NCBI GenBank assembly: GCA_903642225.1
Contig: CAHJWI010000003.1
Coordinates: forward strand, 62,001-126,000
Reading direction: 5' to 3'
DNA length: 64,000 nt
DNA from: Acidobacteriaceae bacterium
GTDB lineage: Bacteria > Acidobacteriota > Terriglobia > Terriglobales > Acidobacteriaceae
The notes beneath the pieces were generated by a model. The model was given only the letters and a program-made list of their open reading frames with translations, was not told where the DNA came from and ran no database searches. The position numbers were made by a program, and so were the translations under genes. This document shows positions 27,538 to 36,029 of this stretch, one piece after another (the stretch's first letter is position 1; each line of letters opens with the position of its first letter).

Positions 27538-28614
27538 ATGCGACCATCTACGGCTTTTCTGCAAGCGCTACTGTGCCTGAGTGTTGTGTGGCCATCTGGC
27601 ACCTCTGCGGAAGCCCAGGCACCCTCCGCCCCACACCCGTCCGCGCCGGTGGCCATAGCTGTATCGGGTGACGTAGCGGGTGCACATGACCCATCCATGA
27701 TCCATGCAGGCGATACATGGTACGTGTTCACAACAGGCAAGGCACCCGACGGCGGTGTTTTCGGCGTGCGCTGCTCGCCAGACCTTCAGGTGTGGCACAA
27801 CTGTGGCCATGTCTTTGACGCCATTCCGCAGTGGATCCACCAGCGCAGCCCTGAGACGAAAGAGTTGTGGGCCCCGGATATCTCCTTCGAACACGGCGAG
27901 TTTCGCCTCTACTACGCCTACTCGGCCTTCGGCAAGAACACGTCCGGCATCGCACTGGCCACCAACACGACGCTTGACCGAAACAGCCCGGCATACAAAT
28001 GGCAAGACAAAGGCCTGGTGCTCGAGTCAAAGGTCGAAGATTACTTCAACGCCATTGACCCCAACTATGTCGAAGACCAGGCCCATCACGCATGGCTGGA
28101 CTTTGGCAGCTTCTGGAGCGGCATCAAAATGCGTGCTCTCGACGCGAAGACGGGTCTGCTCTCCACCACCGACACCAACATCTACTCCCTGGCGACGCGT
28201 GGGTCGGCAAGCCCATCGGAGCCGCACGCACCCGGCCTGCCGCCCGATACGCAGGCGGTAGAAGCCCCATTCATCGTGAGCTATGGCGGTTACTTCTACC
28301 TGTTCACATCCTTCGATCTGTGTTGCCGTGGAACGAAAAGCACCTATCGAACCGTGGTGGGCCGTTCGCGGAAAGTTACAGGCCCCTACCTTGATCACGC
28401 AGGCGTTCCCTTGACGCAGGGCGGCGGCACAGACCTGCTCACAGCGAACGCACGCTGGCTTGGCCCAGGCGGGGAGTCTGTGGTGATGGGCAGCACAGGC
28501 CAGCCGGACCTGCTTGTTTATCACGCATACGATGCGAACACCGGCAAACCATCCCTCCAGCTTTCTACAATCAGCTGGCAGAACGGCTGGCCGCAGGCGG
28601 CGCTGGCGCAGTAA
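27538..28614 (+). CDS. Arabinan endo-1,5-alpha-L-arabinosidase, GH43, exported
   Basis: A five-bladed beta-propeller GH43 enzyme of 358 aa that cuts internal alpha-1,5 links in arabinan. A signal peptide covers about residues 1-24 (to TSAEAQA). The catalytic base Asp is in the opening GAHDPSMIHAGDTWYVF motif, the pKa-modulating Asp in NAIDPNYV, and the general acid Glu in QAVEAPFIVSYGGYFYLF. GCAGGAG lies six bases before the ATG. Together with the GH51 enzyme it would complete extracellular arabinan breakdown to L-arabinose. Confidence 0.93.
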   Translation: MRPSTAFLQALLCLSVVWPSGTSAEAQAPSAPHPSAPVAIAVSGDVAGAHDPSMIHAGDTWYVFTTGKAPDGGVFGVRCSPDLQVWHNCGHVFDAIPQWIHQRSPETKELWAPDISFEHGEFRLYYAYSAFGKNTSGIALATNTTLDRNSPAYKWQDKGLVLESKVEDYFNAIDPNYVEDQAHHAWLDFGSFWSGIKMRALDAKTGLLSTTDTNIYSLATRGSASPSEPHAPGLPPDTQAVEAPFIVSYGGYFYLFTSFDLCCRGTKSTYRTVVGRSRKVTGPYLDHAGVPLTQGGGTDLLTANARWLGPGGESVVMGSTGQPDLLVYHAYDANTGKPSLQLSTISWQNGWPQAALAQ

Positions 28615-28727
28615 GCGTCTTGTCGCGTACGGCAACGTCCATGTAGTCTGTTTGCCGGTAACGTGTCACAGCTCGCAGCTGCTGTCCGTTCTCAGTCATC
28701 AGCGATCGAAGTGGGGCGATACAACGA

Positions 28728-30470
28728 ATGCAAAGATTGGCTGCGCGACGAATACACCGATGGCTGATCGCGCTTGCTGTCTTCACGGTGATCATGCATC
28801 GGACTGGCGCGCAGATGCCGGCACCGGACACGGCTGCCACAACCACGGCAGACCACGCCAACTTCACCGATGATGCCGTTAAAGACAACGTCAGCTTTCA
28901 GGCAAAGGCGTATCACACCCCGACCAAGTACCTGCTTGAAACCATGGGCTCCGGCGTCGCCGTCTTCGACTACGACAACGACGGCCGCCTCGACATCTTC
29001 TTCGCCAACGGCGCGCCCATCACCACCCCGGCGCCCAAAAACTTCGTTCCCCAAAAAGGTTCTCCCGCTGACTGGAACCGCCTCTTCCATCAAAAAAAGG
29101 ACGGCACCTTCGAAGACGTCACCGCCGCCGCCGGTCTGCAAGGCGCGGGCTACAGCCTGGGCACAGCCGTGGGCGATTACGACAACGACGGCTTCGAAGA
29201 CCTGTATGTCACCGGCTACGGCGGCAACCATCTTTACCACAACAACGGCAACGGCACCTTTACTGACGTCACCGTCAAGTCCGGCACCGCAGGAACCGGC
29301 GCAGCGGATGAACAATGGTTCACCTCGGCCGCATGGGTCGATCTCGACAACGACGGCAAGCTCGATCTCATGGTTCTGCGCTACGTCAAGTGGTCCTTTG
29401 ACGATGTCTGGTGCGGGGAGCATCGCGAGGGCTATCGCGCCTACTGCCATCCCGATATCTTCCCCGCTATCGCTCCAGTGGTCTTCCACAACAACGGCAA
29501 CGGAACCTTCACTGAAAGCTCAGCCCCCTTCGGCCTCAACAAACCGGGCAAGGGTCTTGGTATCGCCCTTGGCGACTTCGACGGAGACGGTCACACCGAT
29601 TTAGCAGTCGCCAACGACTCCATGATGGAGTTCCTCTACCGCAACAAGGGTGACAAGACCTTTGAAGAGGTCGGCCTCACCGCAGAGATTGCAGTCGACA
29701 GCGATGGCCGCACCTACGCCGGCATGGGCATCGACTTCCAGGACTACGACAACGACGGGCTCCCCGACCTCGTCATCACCAATCTCGCGAACCAGAAATA
29801 CGCGCTGTACCGCAACAACGGCGACGGCTCCTTCACCTACGACACCTATGTCTCCGGCATGGCGCGCATGACCCTGCTGCATTCCGGCTGGGGCATCCAC
29901 TTCTACGATTACGACAACGACGGCCTGAAAGACCTGCTGGTTGCTCAGGGGCATGACCTCGACACCGTCGAACTCAACTCCCCGCAACTGCACTATCGCG
30001 AACCTCTGCTGCTTGCGCGCAACCTGGGCAAAGGCAAGTTCGTCGACGTCTCGCGCCAGGCGGGTGCCGTCTTTCAGCAGCCTTGGGTAGGCCGCGGCAT
30101 GGCCATCGGTGACTTGGACAACGACGGCCGGCTTGACGCCGTGATCGCCACCAACGACGGCCCAGGTCATGTTCTGCACAATCTCACCGACTCCGGCAAT
30201 CACTGGCTCTCCATGCTCCTTGTGGGCCACCTTTCAAACCGTGATGCCATCGGCGCCACCGTCAAGCTCACGACGGCCGCAGGATCGCAGTATGCAACCG
30301 TGTCCACTGCCGGCTCGTATCTCTCCAGTAGCGACAAGCGCGTACATTTCGGCCTGGGAAAACAGGAACTCGTCACAGATGTCGAAATCCACTGGCCCAG
30401 CGGTGTCGTCCAGCACCTGTCGAACATCAAGCCCGATCGACAGATCACCGTCGAGGAACCCGCAAAATAG
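28728..30470 (+). CDS. Exported FG-GAP/VCBS repeat protein with ASPIC/UnbV domain (CRTAC1-like)
   Basis: A 580-aa exported protein: signal peptide (MQRLAARRIHRWLIALAVFT to about MHRTGAQ), then integrin-like FG-GAP/VCBS blades with repeated calcium-loop motifs DYDNDGRLDIF, DYDNDGFEDLYV, DFDGDGHTDLAV, DYDNDGLPDLVI, DYDNDGLKDLLV and DLDNDGRLDAVI, and a C-terminal ASPIC/UnbV domain (NRDAIGATVKLTTAAGSQ...VHFGLGKQELVTDVEIHWPSG). The family is common in acidobacteria and planctomycetes; its function is undefined. It lies 113 bases after the GH43 gene and could be part of the same export programme. Confidence 0.9.
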   Translation: MQRLAARRIHRWLIALAVFTVIMHRTGAQMPAPDTAATTTADHANFTDDAVKDNVSFQAKAYHTPTKYLLETMGSGVAVFDYDNDGRLDIFFANGAPITTPAPKNFVPQKGSPADWNRLFHQKKDGTFEDVTAAAGLQGAGYSLGTAVGDYDNDGFEDLYVTGYGGNHLYHNNGNGTFTDVTVKSGTAGTGAADEQWFTSAAWVDLDNDGKLDLMVLRYVKWSFDDVWCGEHREGYRAYCHPDIFPAIAPVVFHNNGNGTFTESSAPFGLNKPGKGLGIALGDFDGDGHTDLAVANDSMMEFLYRNKGDKTFEEVGLTAEIAVDSDGRTYAGMGIDFQDYDNDGLPDLVITNLANQKYALYRNNGDGSFTYDTYVSGMARMTLLHSGWGIHFYDYDNDGLKDLLVAQGHDLDTVELNSPQLHYREPLLLARNLGKGKFVDVSRQAGAVFQQPWVGRGMAIGDLDNDGRLDAVIATNDGPGHVLHNLTDSGNHWLSMLLVGHLSNRDAIGATVKLTTAAGSQYATVSTAGSYLSSSDKRVHFGLGKQELVTDVEIHWPSGVVQHLSNIKPDRQITVEEPAK

Positions 30471-30547
30471 GATCGCCAGTCTGCTCACCCCCGTGAAGCA
30501 GGTCACATCCTGGGCCGCTGTTCCAGCGCGGAACGAGGTCACCTTCT

Positions 30548-30850
30548 TTGCAAGCACGCTACAGTCACACGCTCGGTGTCATACTCCTGCTTTGTTGTGC
30601 GCCGGCCTCGCTTCATGCCTGGGCGCGGCCGTCGGCAGCACCAATCCTCTCCCGTCAGCAACTGGCTCAGCAGCTTTCGGCAACGGCGGTCCTTGGTACG
30701 TCGTCAATGTTCCCTTCTTTAAAGTTGATGACCTTGCACTGCAACGCACCTATCACTACCGCTGGCAGGTCTACCGTTCGCACATTCGCAACCTGGGTAC
30801 AGGGGATGGCCCTACAAATCGATGGCGTCGTGATGATGTCAGCGAATGCA
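30548..30850 (+). pseudogene. Decayed 5' remnant of an exported glycoside hydrolase (MGH1/trehalase-like family)
   Basis: From a TTG at 30548 one frame gives a signal-peptide-like start (ARYSHTLGVILLLCCAPASLHA) as far as about 30685. The next frame then gives GPWYVVNVPFFKVDDLALQRTYHYRWQVYRSHIRNLG, matching the conserved start of acidobacterial mannosylglycerate/trehalase-like hydrolases, where WYxxNVPFF and YYYRWxxYRSHIR come before an active-site region. At least one frameshift separates the two halves, and homology ends near 30850 with the catalytic domain missing. The P450 gene begins 80 bases later. This is the only stretch above 300 bases without an intact gene (30471-30930). Confidence 0.6.
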
Positions 30851-30930
30851 CGATGTCGCGGCAACTGACGTGTTTACCCGCCGCCTTGCCTTACTGCGAA
30901 CGAAGCAGCAGGCGTCTAATGAATACATAG

Positions 30931-32469
30931 ATGACGGCTCCAAACAAACCCTTATCCGTAGTCGGCGAGACGCAAGAAGCGCTGGAGCACGACCCCGGCT
31001 TCGACTTCAAGCCGGCATACACCTACACCACCAAAACCGGCACGTGGCGCATCCCCCCCGGTCTCAAACGTGCACTCCCCTTCTATCTCCACAAGCCCTG
31101 GGCGCGCCTGGGCAGGCCTATTCGTCTCTTTCAATACATGGCGAAACACCTCGGACCGGTGGCGCACTATCGGCTCTTCGGTATTCACATCGTCTTCGTC
31201 AATGAACCGGAATACATCCGAGAAATCCTTGTCAACCAGGGCCCCAGTTTTGTGCGCGAGCGCACCGTGCGCCGGCTCAAGGTACTGCTCGGCGAGGGTT
31301 TGCTGACCAGCGACGACCCCACCCACAAGCGGTCCCGCCGCATCGCGGCTCCGGCCTTCCATCGCGGCCGCATCGCCGCCTATGCAGACACCATGGTCGC
31401 AAGTGCCGCCACCATGCGCCAGAGCTGGCACGACGGCGAAGAGTTAGACGTTGTCCAGGCCATGATGCAGCTCTCGCTTGAGATCGTGGCGCGCACGCTG
31501 TTCGCCACCGAGGTTGACGCGGACGTTCGCGCCATCAACGACCAGACAAATGTCATCATGGGCATCTACAACTACCTTGTGGCGTTTCCCAATCTTGAAG
31601 CGGTACTCCACTGGCCCATTCCCGGGGTTATGCGCTTTCGCAAGGCACGTGCCAAGCTTGACCGCGTCGTTATCCGCATCATCGCAGACCGTAAGGCGGA
31701 TGGCCTGGAAAAGCTGTCTACCAGGTCAGATCTCCTAAGCCTCCTCTTGGTAGCCCGCGACGAGGACGGCTCTGCCCTGAGTGATGAAGCCTTGCGCGAC
31801 GAAGTTCTCACCATTTTTCTAGCCGGCTATGAGACCACGGCAAATGCGCTCAGCTGGACGTGGTATCTCCTTTCCATCAATCCCGACGCGTTCGACCGCA
31901 TGGCCGCGGAACTTGAACAGGTCCTCGCAGGTCGCGCACCCACGTTGGAGGACTACCCGAGCCTCAAGTACACCCGCATGGTCATCGCGGAAAGCATGCG
32001 GCTCTACCCTCCAGTCTGGGCCATGGGACGCATGAGCACCGTGCCGATAGACCTGGGACCCTACCGCCTTCCGGCTGGCACACACTGGTTCTTTAGCCAA
32101 TACGTCTTGCAGCGCGATGCACGATTCTTTCCCGATCCGCTCCGCTTTGAACCGCTGCGACACACGGAAGAAGAGTCCGCAAAGCGAGACAAGTTCGCCT
32201 ACTTCCCCTTCGGCGGCGGCGGCCGGCAATGCATCGGCGAAGGCTTCGCATGGATGGAATCCGTGCTCGTGCTGGCAACGCTCGCACAGCAATGGCGCAT
32301 GGATCTATTGCCTGGGCAAAAGGTCGATGTGGAAGAAAAGATCACTCTCCGTCCGCGTTACCCCATCCGCGTCCGGCTCACAAAGCGTTCCTTGCATGGT
32401 GCATCCCAGCCGCAAATGGTGCACGATAAAGCGATGCAGCGCGACACGTCCCAGCAAGCAGTGGTGTAG
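30931..32469 (+). CDS. Cytochrome P450
   Basis: A 512-aa haem monooxygenase. All class motifs are present: I-helix AGYETTANA, ExxR in ESMRLYPPVW, the PERF-like FFPDPLRFEPLR, and the haem-binding loop FPFGGGGRQCIGEGFA with axial Cys434. There is no signal peptide or membrane anchor, so it should be soluble. The sequence looks like the CYP4/CYP102-like bacterial fatty-acid or hydrocarbon hydroxylases, but the substrate is unknown. No ferredoxin or reductase is nearby. ubiX begins 3 bases after its stop, so the two genes share a transcript. Confidence 0.93.
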   Translation: MTAPNKPLSVVGETQEALEHDPGFDFKPAYTYTTKTGTWRIPPGLKRALPFYLHKPWARLGRPIRLFQYMAKHLGPVAHYRLFGIHIVFVNEPEYIREILVNQGPSFVRERTVRRLKVLLGEGLLTSDDPTHKRSRRIAAPAFHRGRIAAYADTMVASAATMRQSWHDGEELDVVQAMMQLSLEIVARTLFATEVDADVRAINDQTNVIMGIYNYLVAFPNLEAVLHWPIPGVMRFRKARAKLDRVVIRIIADRKADGLEKLSTRSDLLSLLLVARDEDGSALSDEALRDEVLTIFLAGYETTANALSWTWYLLSINPDAFDRMAAELEQVLAGRAPTLEDYPSLKYTRMVIAESMRLYPPVWAMGRMSTVPIDLGPYRLPAGTHWFFSQYVLQRDARFFPDPLRFEPLRHTEEESAKRDKFAYFPFGGGGRQCIGEGFAWMESVLVLATLAQQWRMDLLPGQKVDVEEKITLRPRYPIRVRLTKRSLHGASQPQMVHDKAMQRDTSQQAVV

Positions 32470-32472
32470 GCG

Positions 32473-33108
32473 ATGAACGAGAGTACCGGAAACCTGACTT
32501 TGGCCGTCACCGGCGCAAGCGGTGCCGTGTTCGCCGGTGCCATGCTCCGTCTGCTTGCGGCAGAGGATCGCGTACGGCGCGTCGACGTTGTCGTTACTGA
32601 TAGTGCTCTACGCGTGCTTGCCGAAGAGATGGACTTGCAGGGTGGTCGCACGCGCGTTCTGCAGACACTCACGAGCACGGCAGGTGACGGTCCGGAGCTT
32701 GCAACAGACAAGTTCCGTCTACGCGACAATGCCGATATCGGCGCAGGAATCGCCAGTGGCAGCTACCCCAGTGACGGCATGATCGTGCTGCCATGCAGCG
32801 TTGCGACCCTGGCGTCCATCAGCCACGGAATGGCGCAGAAGCTGGTTGGCCGCGCAGCCGATGTGTGCCTCAAAGAACGCAGACCGCTCATCCTGTGCGT
32901 GCGCGAAACACCCTTCCACCTCATCCACCTGCGCAATATGGTGCAAGCTGCAGAAGCCGGCGCCACCATCTTCCCCGTCATCCCCACCTTTTACAACAAG
33001 CCTGAATCCACTACAGAAATGGCAAGGCAGTTCTGCTGCCGTGTCCTCGCCCACTTGGGTCTGCAGCAACCATCCGCATACCGCTGGAGGGCAGATGACG
33101 AGGCTTAG
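32473..33108 (+). CDS. ubiX: Flavin prenyltransferase UbiX
   Basis: UbiX attaches a dimethylallyl group to FMN, making the prenylated flavin cofactor of UbiD-type decarboxylases. The 211-aa product shows the N-terminal Rossmann-like LAVTGASGAVFAGAMLRLL phosphate loop, the IVLPCSVATLASISHGMAQKLVGRAADV segment and the RRPLILCVRETPFHLIHLRNM prenyl-phosphate binding stretch. No ubiD is visible in the window. It is coupled to the P450 gene. Its TAG overlaps the stop of the convergent hydrolase gene by 4 bases. Confidence 0.95.
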   Translation: MNESTGNLTLAVTGASGAVFAGAMLRLLAAEDRVRRVDVVVTDSALRVLAEEMDLQGGRTRVLQTLTSTAGDGPELATDKFRLRDNADIGAGIASGSYPSDGMIVLPCSVATLASISHGMAQKLVGRAADVCLKERRPLILCVRETPFHLIHLRNMVQAAEAGATIFPVIPTFYNKPESTTEMARQFCCRVLAHLGLQQPSAYRWRADDEA

Positions 33109-34187
33109 GGAACCTTCTCATTGCTCCTCTGCGCAGACGGGCTCAGGCCCCACGAACCGACAAGGAAACTCACCATACCTGTCCGGCGCTCACCAACGCC
33201 TGCCTTCAACTGCGGAATCTGCAAAATAGAAGGCGGCGGCGGTGGCTCGGCATTCAGAAAGTTGATCGTCGCCGGTATCGCTTGATGCGCACACTCCGCA
33301 GCCGCAAGATGGCCGCAGCCAGCCAGCTCCACCAGCACCGACTGCGGTACCAGCTCGTGCAAATGGGCAGCCGTCGACAGCGGCGTCAGCTTGTCTTCTG
33401 TTCCCCACACCAGCAGTACCGGCATCTGTAGATTGTGTGCGCGAAAGTCCAGAATTTCATGGCCATCAAGCATGCTGGCAAGCGACGCATTCACAATCCA
33501 CGCAGTTCGCTGCTTGTCATGGAGCAGGCCCTTCACCGCGAAATTTGGGATATGAATGATGTGGTGCTCCGGTTCGATAATGTCGATCAGAGCATCAAGT
33601 TCTGCCGGCGTCGACGGGTTGAAAAGGCTTAGCGGAAAATGTACCGCCATGTACAGCCCCGCACTGTCGAACAGCAACAACCGACGTACCTGGTCAGGAT
33701 GGTCGAGGGCCAGCTTCATTGCAATCCATCCGCCCATAGACCAGCCCGCAACATCGGCCTGCTGCACATGAAGCGCACTCATGAAAGCTACCGTTACCGC
33801 CTCTTCACCGCTGAGAGAAAAATCACCATCCCTGGGCTGCGCAGAATGTCCATATCCAAGCAGGTCCAACGCATACACGTGATAGCCAGCCGTTGCCAGT
33901 GCCGGAATGATCGCAGACCAATCGCTGGCACGCGCACCCAGACCGTGAATCAGCACGATAGGCTTGTCCGGCCCCGCCTGCGAAGGTGCGGCCTCCAGGT
34001 AGTGAATCTTCTGGCCGTTCACCATTAGCTCGTGGTGTGCCACATGGTTTTTCCACAGATACAGGTCGGTTCCACGCTCCACCAGCCAGAACGGATTATG
34101 GCGCACAAAAAGGAAAGCTCCGCTGCCTGCAAGACCCAGCAGCAACAGAGCAACCCACCATCTGCGGAACGTGGCTGCTCCGGTCAC
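33105..34187 (-). CDS. Alpha/beta hydrolase, membrane-anchored
   Basis: A serine hydrolase of about 360 aa with an N-terminal membrane helix (WWVALLLLGLAGSGAFLF). It has the oxyanion segment VLIHGLGARASDW, the nucleophile elbow GWSMGGW, an acid in LVWGTEDKLTP and the catalytic His in LAGCGHLAAAE. The open frame reaches 34301, but the GTG at 34187 overlaps the nitroreductase stop as GTGA and puts the anchor at the terminus, so I take it as the start. The C-terminus carries a proline-rich tail. Substrate unknown. Confidence 0.85.
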   Translation of the reverse strand: MTGAATFRRWWVALLLLGLAGSGAFLFVRHNPFWLVERGTDLYLWKNHVAHHELMVNGQKIHYLEAAPSQAGPDKPIVLIHGLGARASDWSAIIPALATAGYHVYALDLLGYGHSAQPRDGDFSLSGEEAVTVAFMSALHVQQADVAGWSMGGWIAMKLALDHPDQVRRLLLFDSAGLYMAVHFPLSLFNPSTPAELDALIDIIEPEHHIIHIPNFAVKGLLHDKQRTAWIVNASLASMLDGHEILDFRAHNLQMPVLLVWGTEDKLTPLSTAAHLHELVPQSVLVELAGCGHLAAAECAHQAIPATINFLNAEPPPPPSILQIPQLKAGVGERRTGMVSFLVGSWGLSPSAQRSNEKVP

Positions 34188-34843
34188 TTCAGCGGCTTTC
34201 CATGTTCCTCGCTGAACGCTGTATGCGCCAGCCCAAAACGCCCGCCGTGGTACTTCTCCGGCCCGTTCCGGTGACCCACCGCCAGCAACGAAACCACCCA
34301 ATAGCTCAACGGCAAGCGCAATACCTCATGCACGCGCTCCTGCTCAAAGCCCTCCATCACAGCCGTGTTATAGCCCATAGCCTCTGCCGTTAGCAGCATA
34401 AACGTGGAAGCAATAGTTACTTGCTTGTTGAGCCAGCCATGCATCTGGTCACGGTTCAACGACGACAGATAACTCTCCACATGGCTCTTCAACTGAGCGG
34501 CATAGCTGCCAGGCATTCCGCCCTCCAGCCCCATGCGGATAATGTCGTCCGCATCGCGACGCCAGCCGTCGGAATCGCCACAGCATGCAATGACGACCGA
34601 GGCTTCTTCGGTCTTTGCCTGGTTAAAGCACGCCACGCGCAGGCGACGTTTCTGCTCGTGAGATTGCACCACCACAAATCGCCAGGGCTGCACGTTATAG
34701 CCCGACGGTGCAGCTAGACCAGCCTCCAGAATCTGCCGCAGATCGTCCGCCGGCATCTCTGAGCCGTCGAACGACGGCGTCGACCGCCGTTCGCGAATTA
34801 CCTCTTCCAGAGCCTTCAAATCCGAAACTCTCCAGGCATTCAT
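34184..34843 (-). CDS. Nitroreductase-family protein
   Basis: A 219-aa FMN-dependent nitroreductase-fold oxidoreductase using NAD(P)H. The opening RERRSTPSFDG and LEAGLAAPSGYNVQPWRFVVV segments are the FMN phosphate-binding region; the later stretch VTIASTFMLLTAEAMGYNTAVMEGF is the dimer and flavin contact region. ATG 34843 gives MNAWRVSDLKALEEVIRERR; an in-frame GTG 18 bases upstream is the alternative. It overlaps the alpha/beta hydrolase downstream by 4 bases, so the two are coupled. The substrate cannot be assigned. Confidence 0.9.
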   Translation of the reverse strand: MNAWRVSDLKALEEVIRERRSTPSFDGSEMPADDLRQILEAGLAAPSGYNVQPWRFVVVQSHEQKRRLRVACFNQAKTEEASVVIACCGDSDGWRRDADDIIRMGLEGGMPGSYAAQLKSHVESYLSSLNRDQMHGWLNKQVTIASTFMLLTAEAMGYNTAVMEGFEQERVHEVLRLPLSYWVVSLLAVGHRNGPEKYHGGRFGLAHTAFSEEHGKPLK

Positions 34844-34864
34844 TCTACTGCAACATGCCACGGC

Positions 34865-35887
34865 TTACGGCAGCTGGCTCATAGGGTCTTCCGTCGCAAA
34901 GGGCGGGCTATTCGGTGTCTCCGCAAAAACCCACACACCGTGGAAGTGTTCGCGAAGATCGGGGTAAGCGTTCAGCAGCGCCGACGCGGCAGCGCGGTTC
35001 CGCGTGCGCCCAGCCGCAGGGTCGGCGATCGGCTCAGCCGCAAAGTGCATTGCAACATCAATCCGGTCGGCACTCAGTGAAGCGTCTGGACCAAGTCCGG
35101 TAATGCGATACTCCACGCCGTCCTTACCCTTCACGATCAACGGCGTATCCACACCCACACCGCTTGACAACGCAGGCGGTGCCGCCTTCCCCTGCTCGTC
35201 ACGCAACTGCTCCAGGTGCGAGCTGCTCACAAACCCAACTGGCTTCAAAAGCTGCTGCGCCTCCTGGTAGTCCACCCACGCCGTCCAGTTCTGCCTGCTG
35301 GCCGCTGCCGCGCGCGCGGCCCGCCAGTACCAAAGTCCATCGTGGCCGGCCGCACTTACCGCCCGAGGAAACAAACCGGCCAGCTGCCACGCCCCCGCGC
35401 TGGACTGCTTCAGCAGAAACGCGATCTCCCACGGATCCGCCGGCTTCACTGAATCTTCCACAACCAGCGCATAGCGGCCCTGCGGCAGGCTCCGGATCAA
35501 AAAGCTCGTCTCCGCCGGACTCTTGTTCAGATTGCAAAAGAACTGCGTATCCTGCGGGCTGCCGTCCGAGCCGTTGGCAGGGTGGCTCGCATCCAGAATC
35601 CAAAACGTGCTCGGCACAAACGCGGCATTCGCAAGATGCGGCGCTGTGTTCGCAATCGTGCCCGCCATACCGCTGAAGTCCTGCGCGTACTCCGGCAATG
35701 TCGACGCACGAACCGCAGCCGTATCGTTCTGCTGCATGGCACGCAAAAGTGACCTTGCCACTTCCGTCAAAGCCGTCTTGTCTGCCGGCTGCATCCCAGA
35801 CTGTGTGACACATTGCTGAGCCCGCACAGTGAACCCGCATATCAGCAGACCTGTCAGCCACACCCCCAACCACTTTGTTTGCTTCAC
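34865..35887 (-). CDS. Exported protein of unknown function
   Basis: About 340 aa. Starting at the GTG at 35887 it begins MKQTKWLGVWLTGLLICGF, a good signal peptide ending near VRAQQ; the frame opens at 35920 but the extra residues are polar. The mature protein has one helical region early (TALTEVARSLLRAMQQNDTAAVRAST), a beta-rich middle and a Trp-rich stretch around LWYWRAARAAAASRQNWTAWV. I recognise no catalytic motif. Similar exported proteins appear in acidobacteria as conserved hypotheticals. It is 21 bases upstream of the nitroreductase on the same strand. Confidence 0.75.
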   Translation of the reverse strand: MKQTKWLGVWLTGLLICGFTVRAQQCVTQSGMQPADKTALTEVARSLLRAMQQNDTAAVRASTLPEYAQDFSGMAGTIANTAPHLANAAFVPSTFWILDASHPANGSDGSPQDTQFFCNLNKSPAETSFLIRSLPQGRYALVVEDSVKPADPWEIAFLLKQSSAGAWQLAGLFPRAVSAAGHDGLWYWRAARAAAASRQNWTAWVDYQEAQQLLKPVGFVSSSHLEQLRDEQGKAAPPALSSGVGVDTPLIVKGKDGVEYRITGLGPDASLSADRIDVAMHFAAEPIADPAAGRTRNRAAASALLNAYPDLREHFHGVWVFAETPNSPPFATEDPMSQLP

Positions 35888-36029
35888 GGTCGCCTGCCCT
35901 TCGCTCTGCCACGTCGTCACCGCAGAACGCTGCCAGTGTAGACGAACCCGGCGAGCTTCTGCATCGCATCGTCATGCGTTTGGTCGCGTCTAATGGGCAG
36001 GCTGTTCACTCCGTGGTACAGGGCACCGT

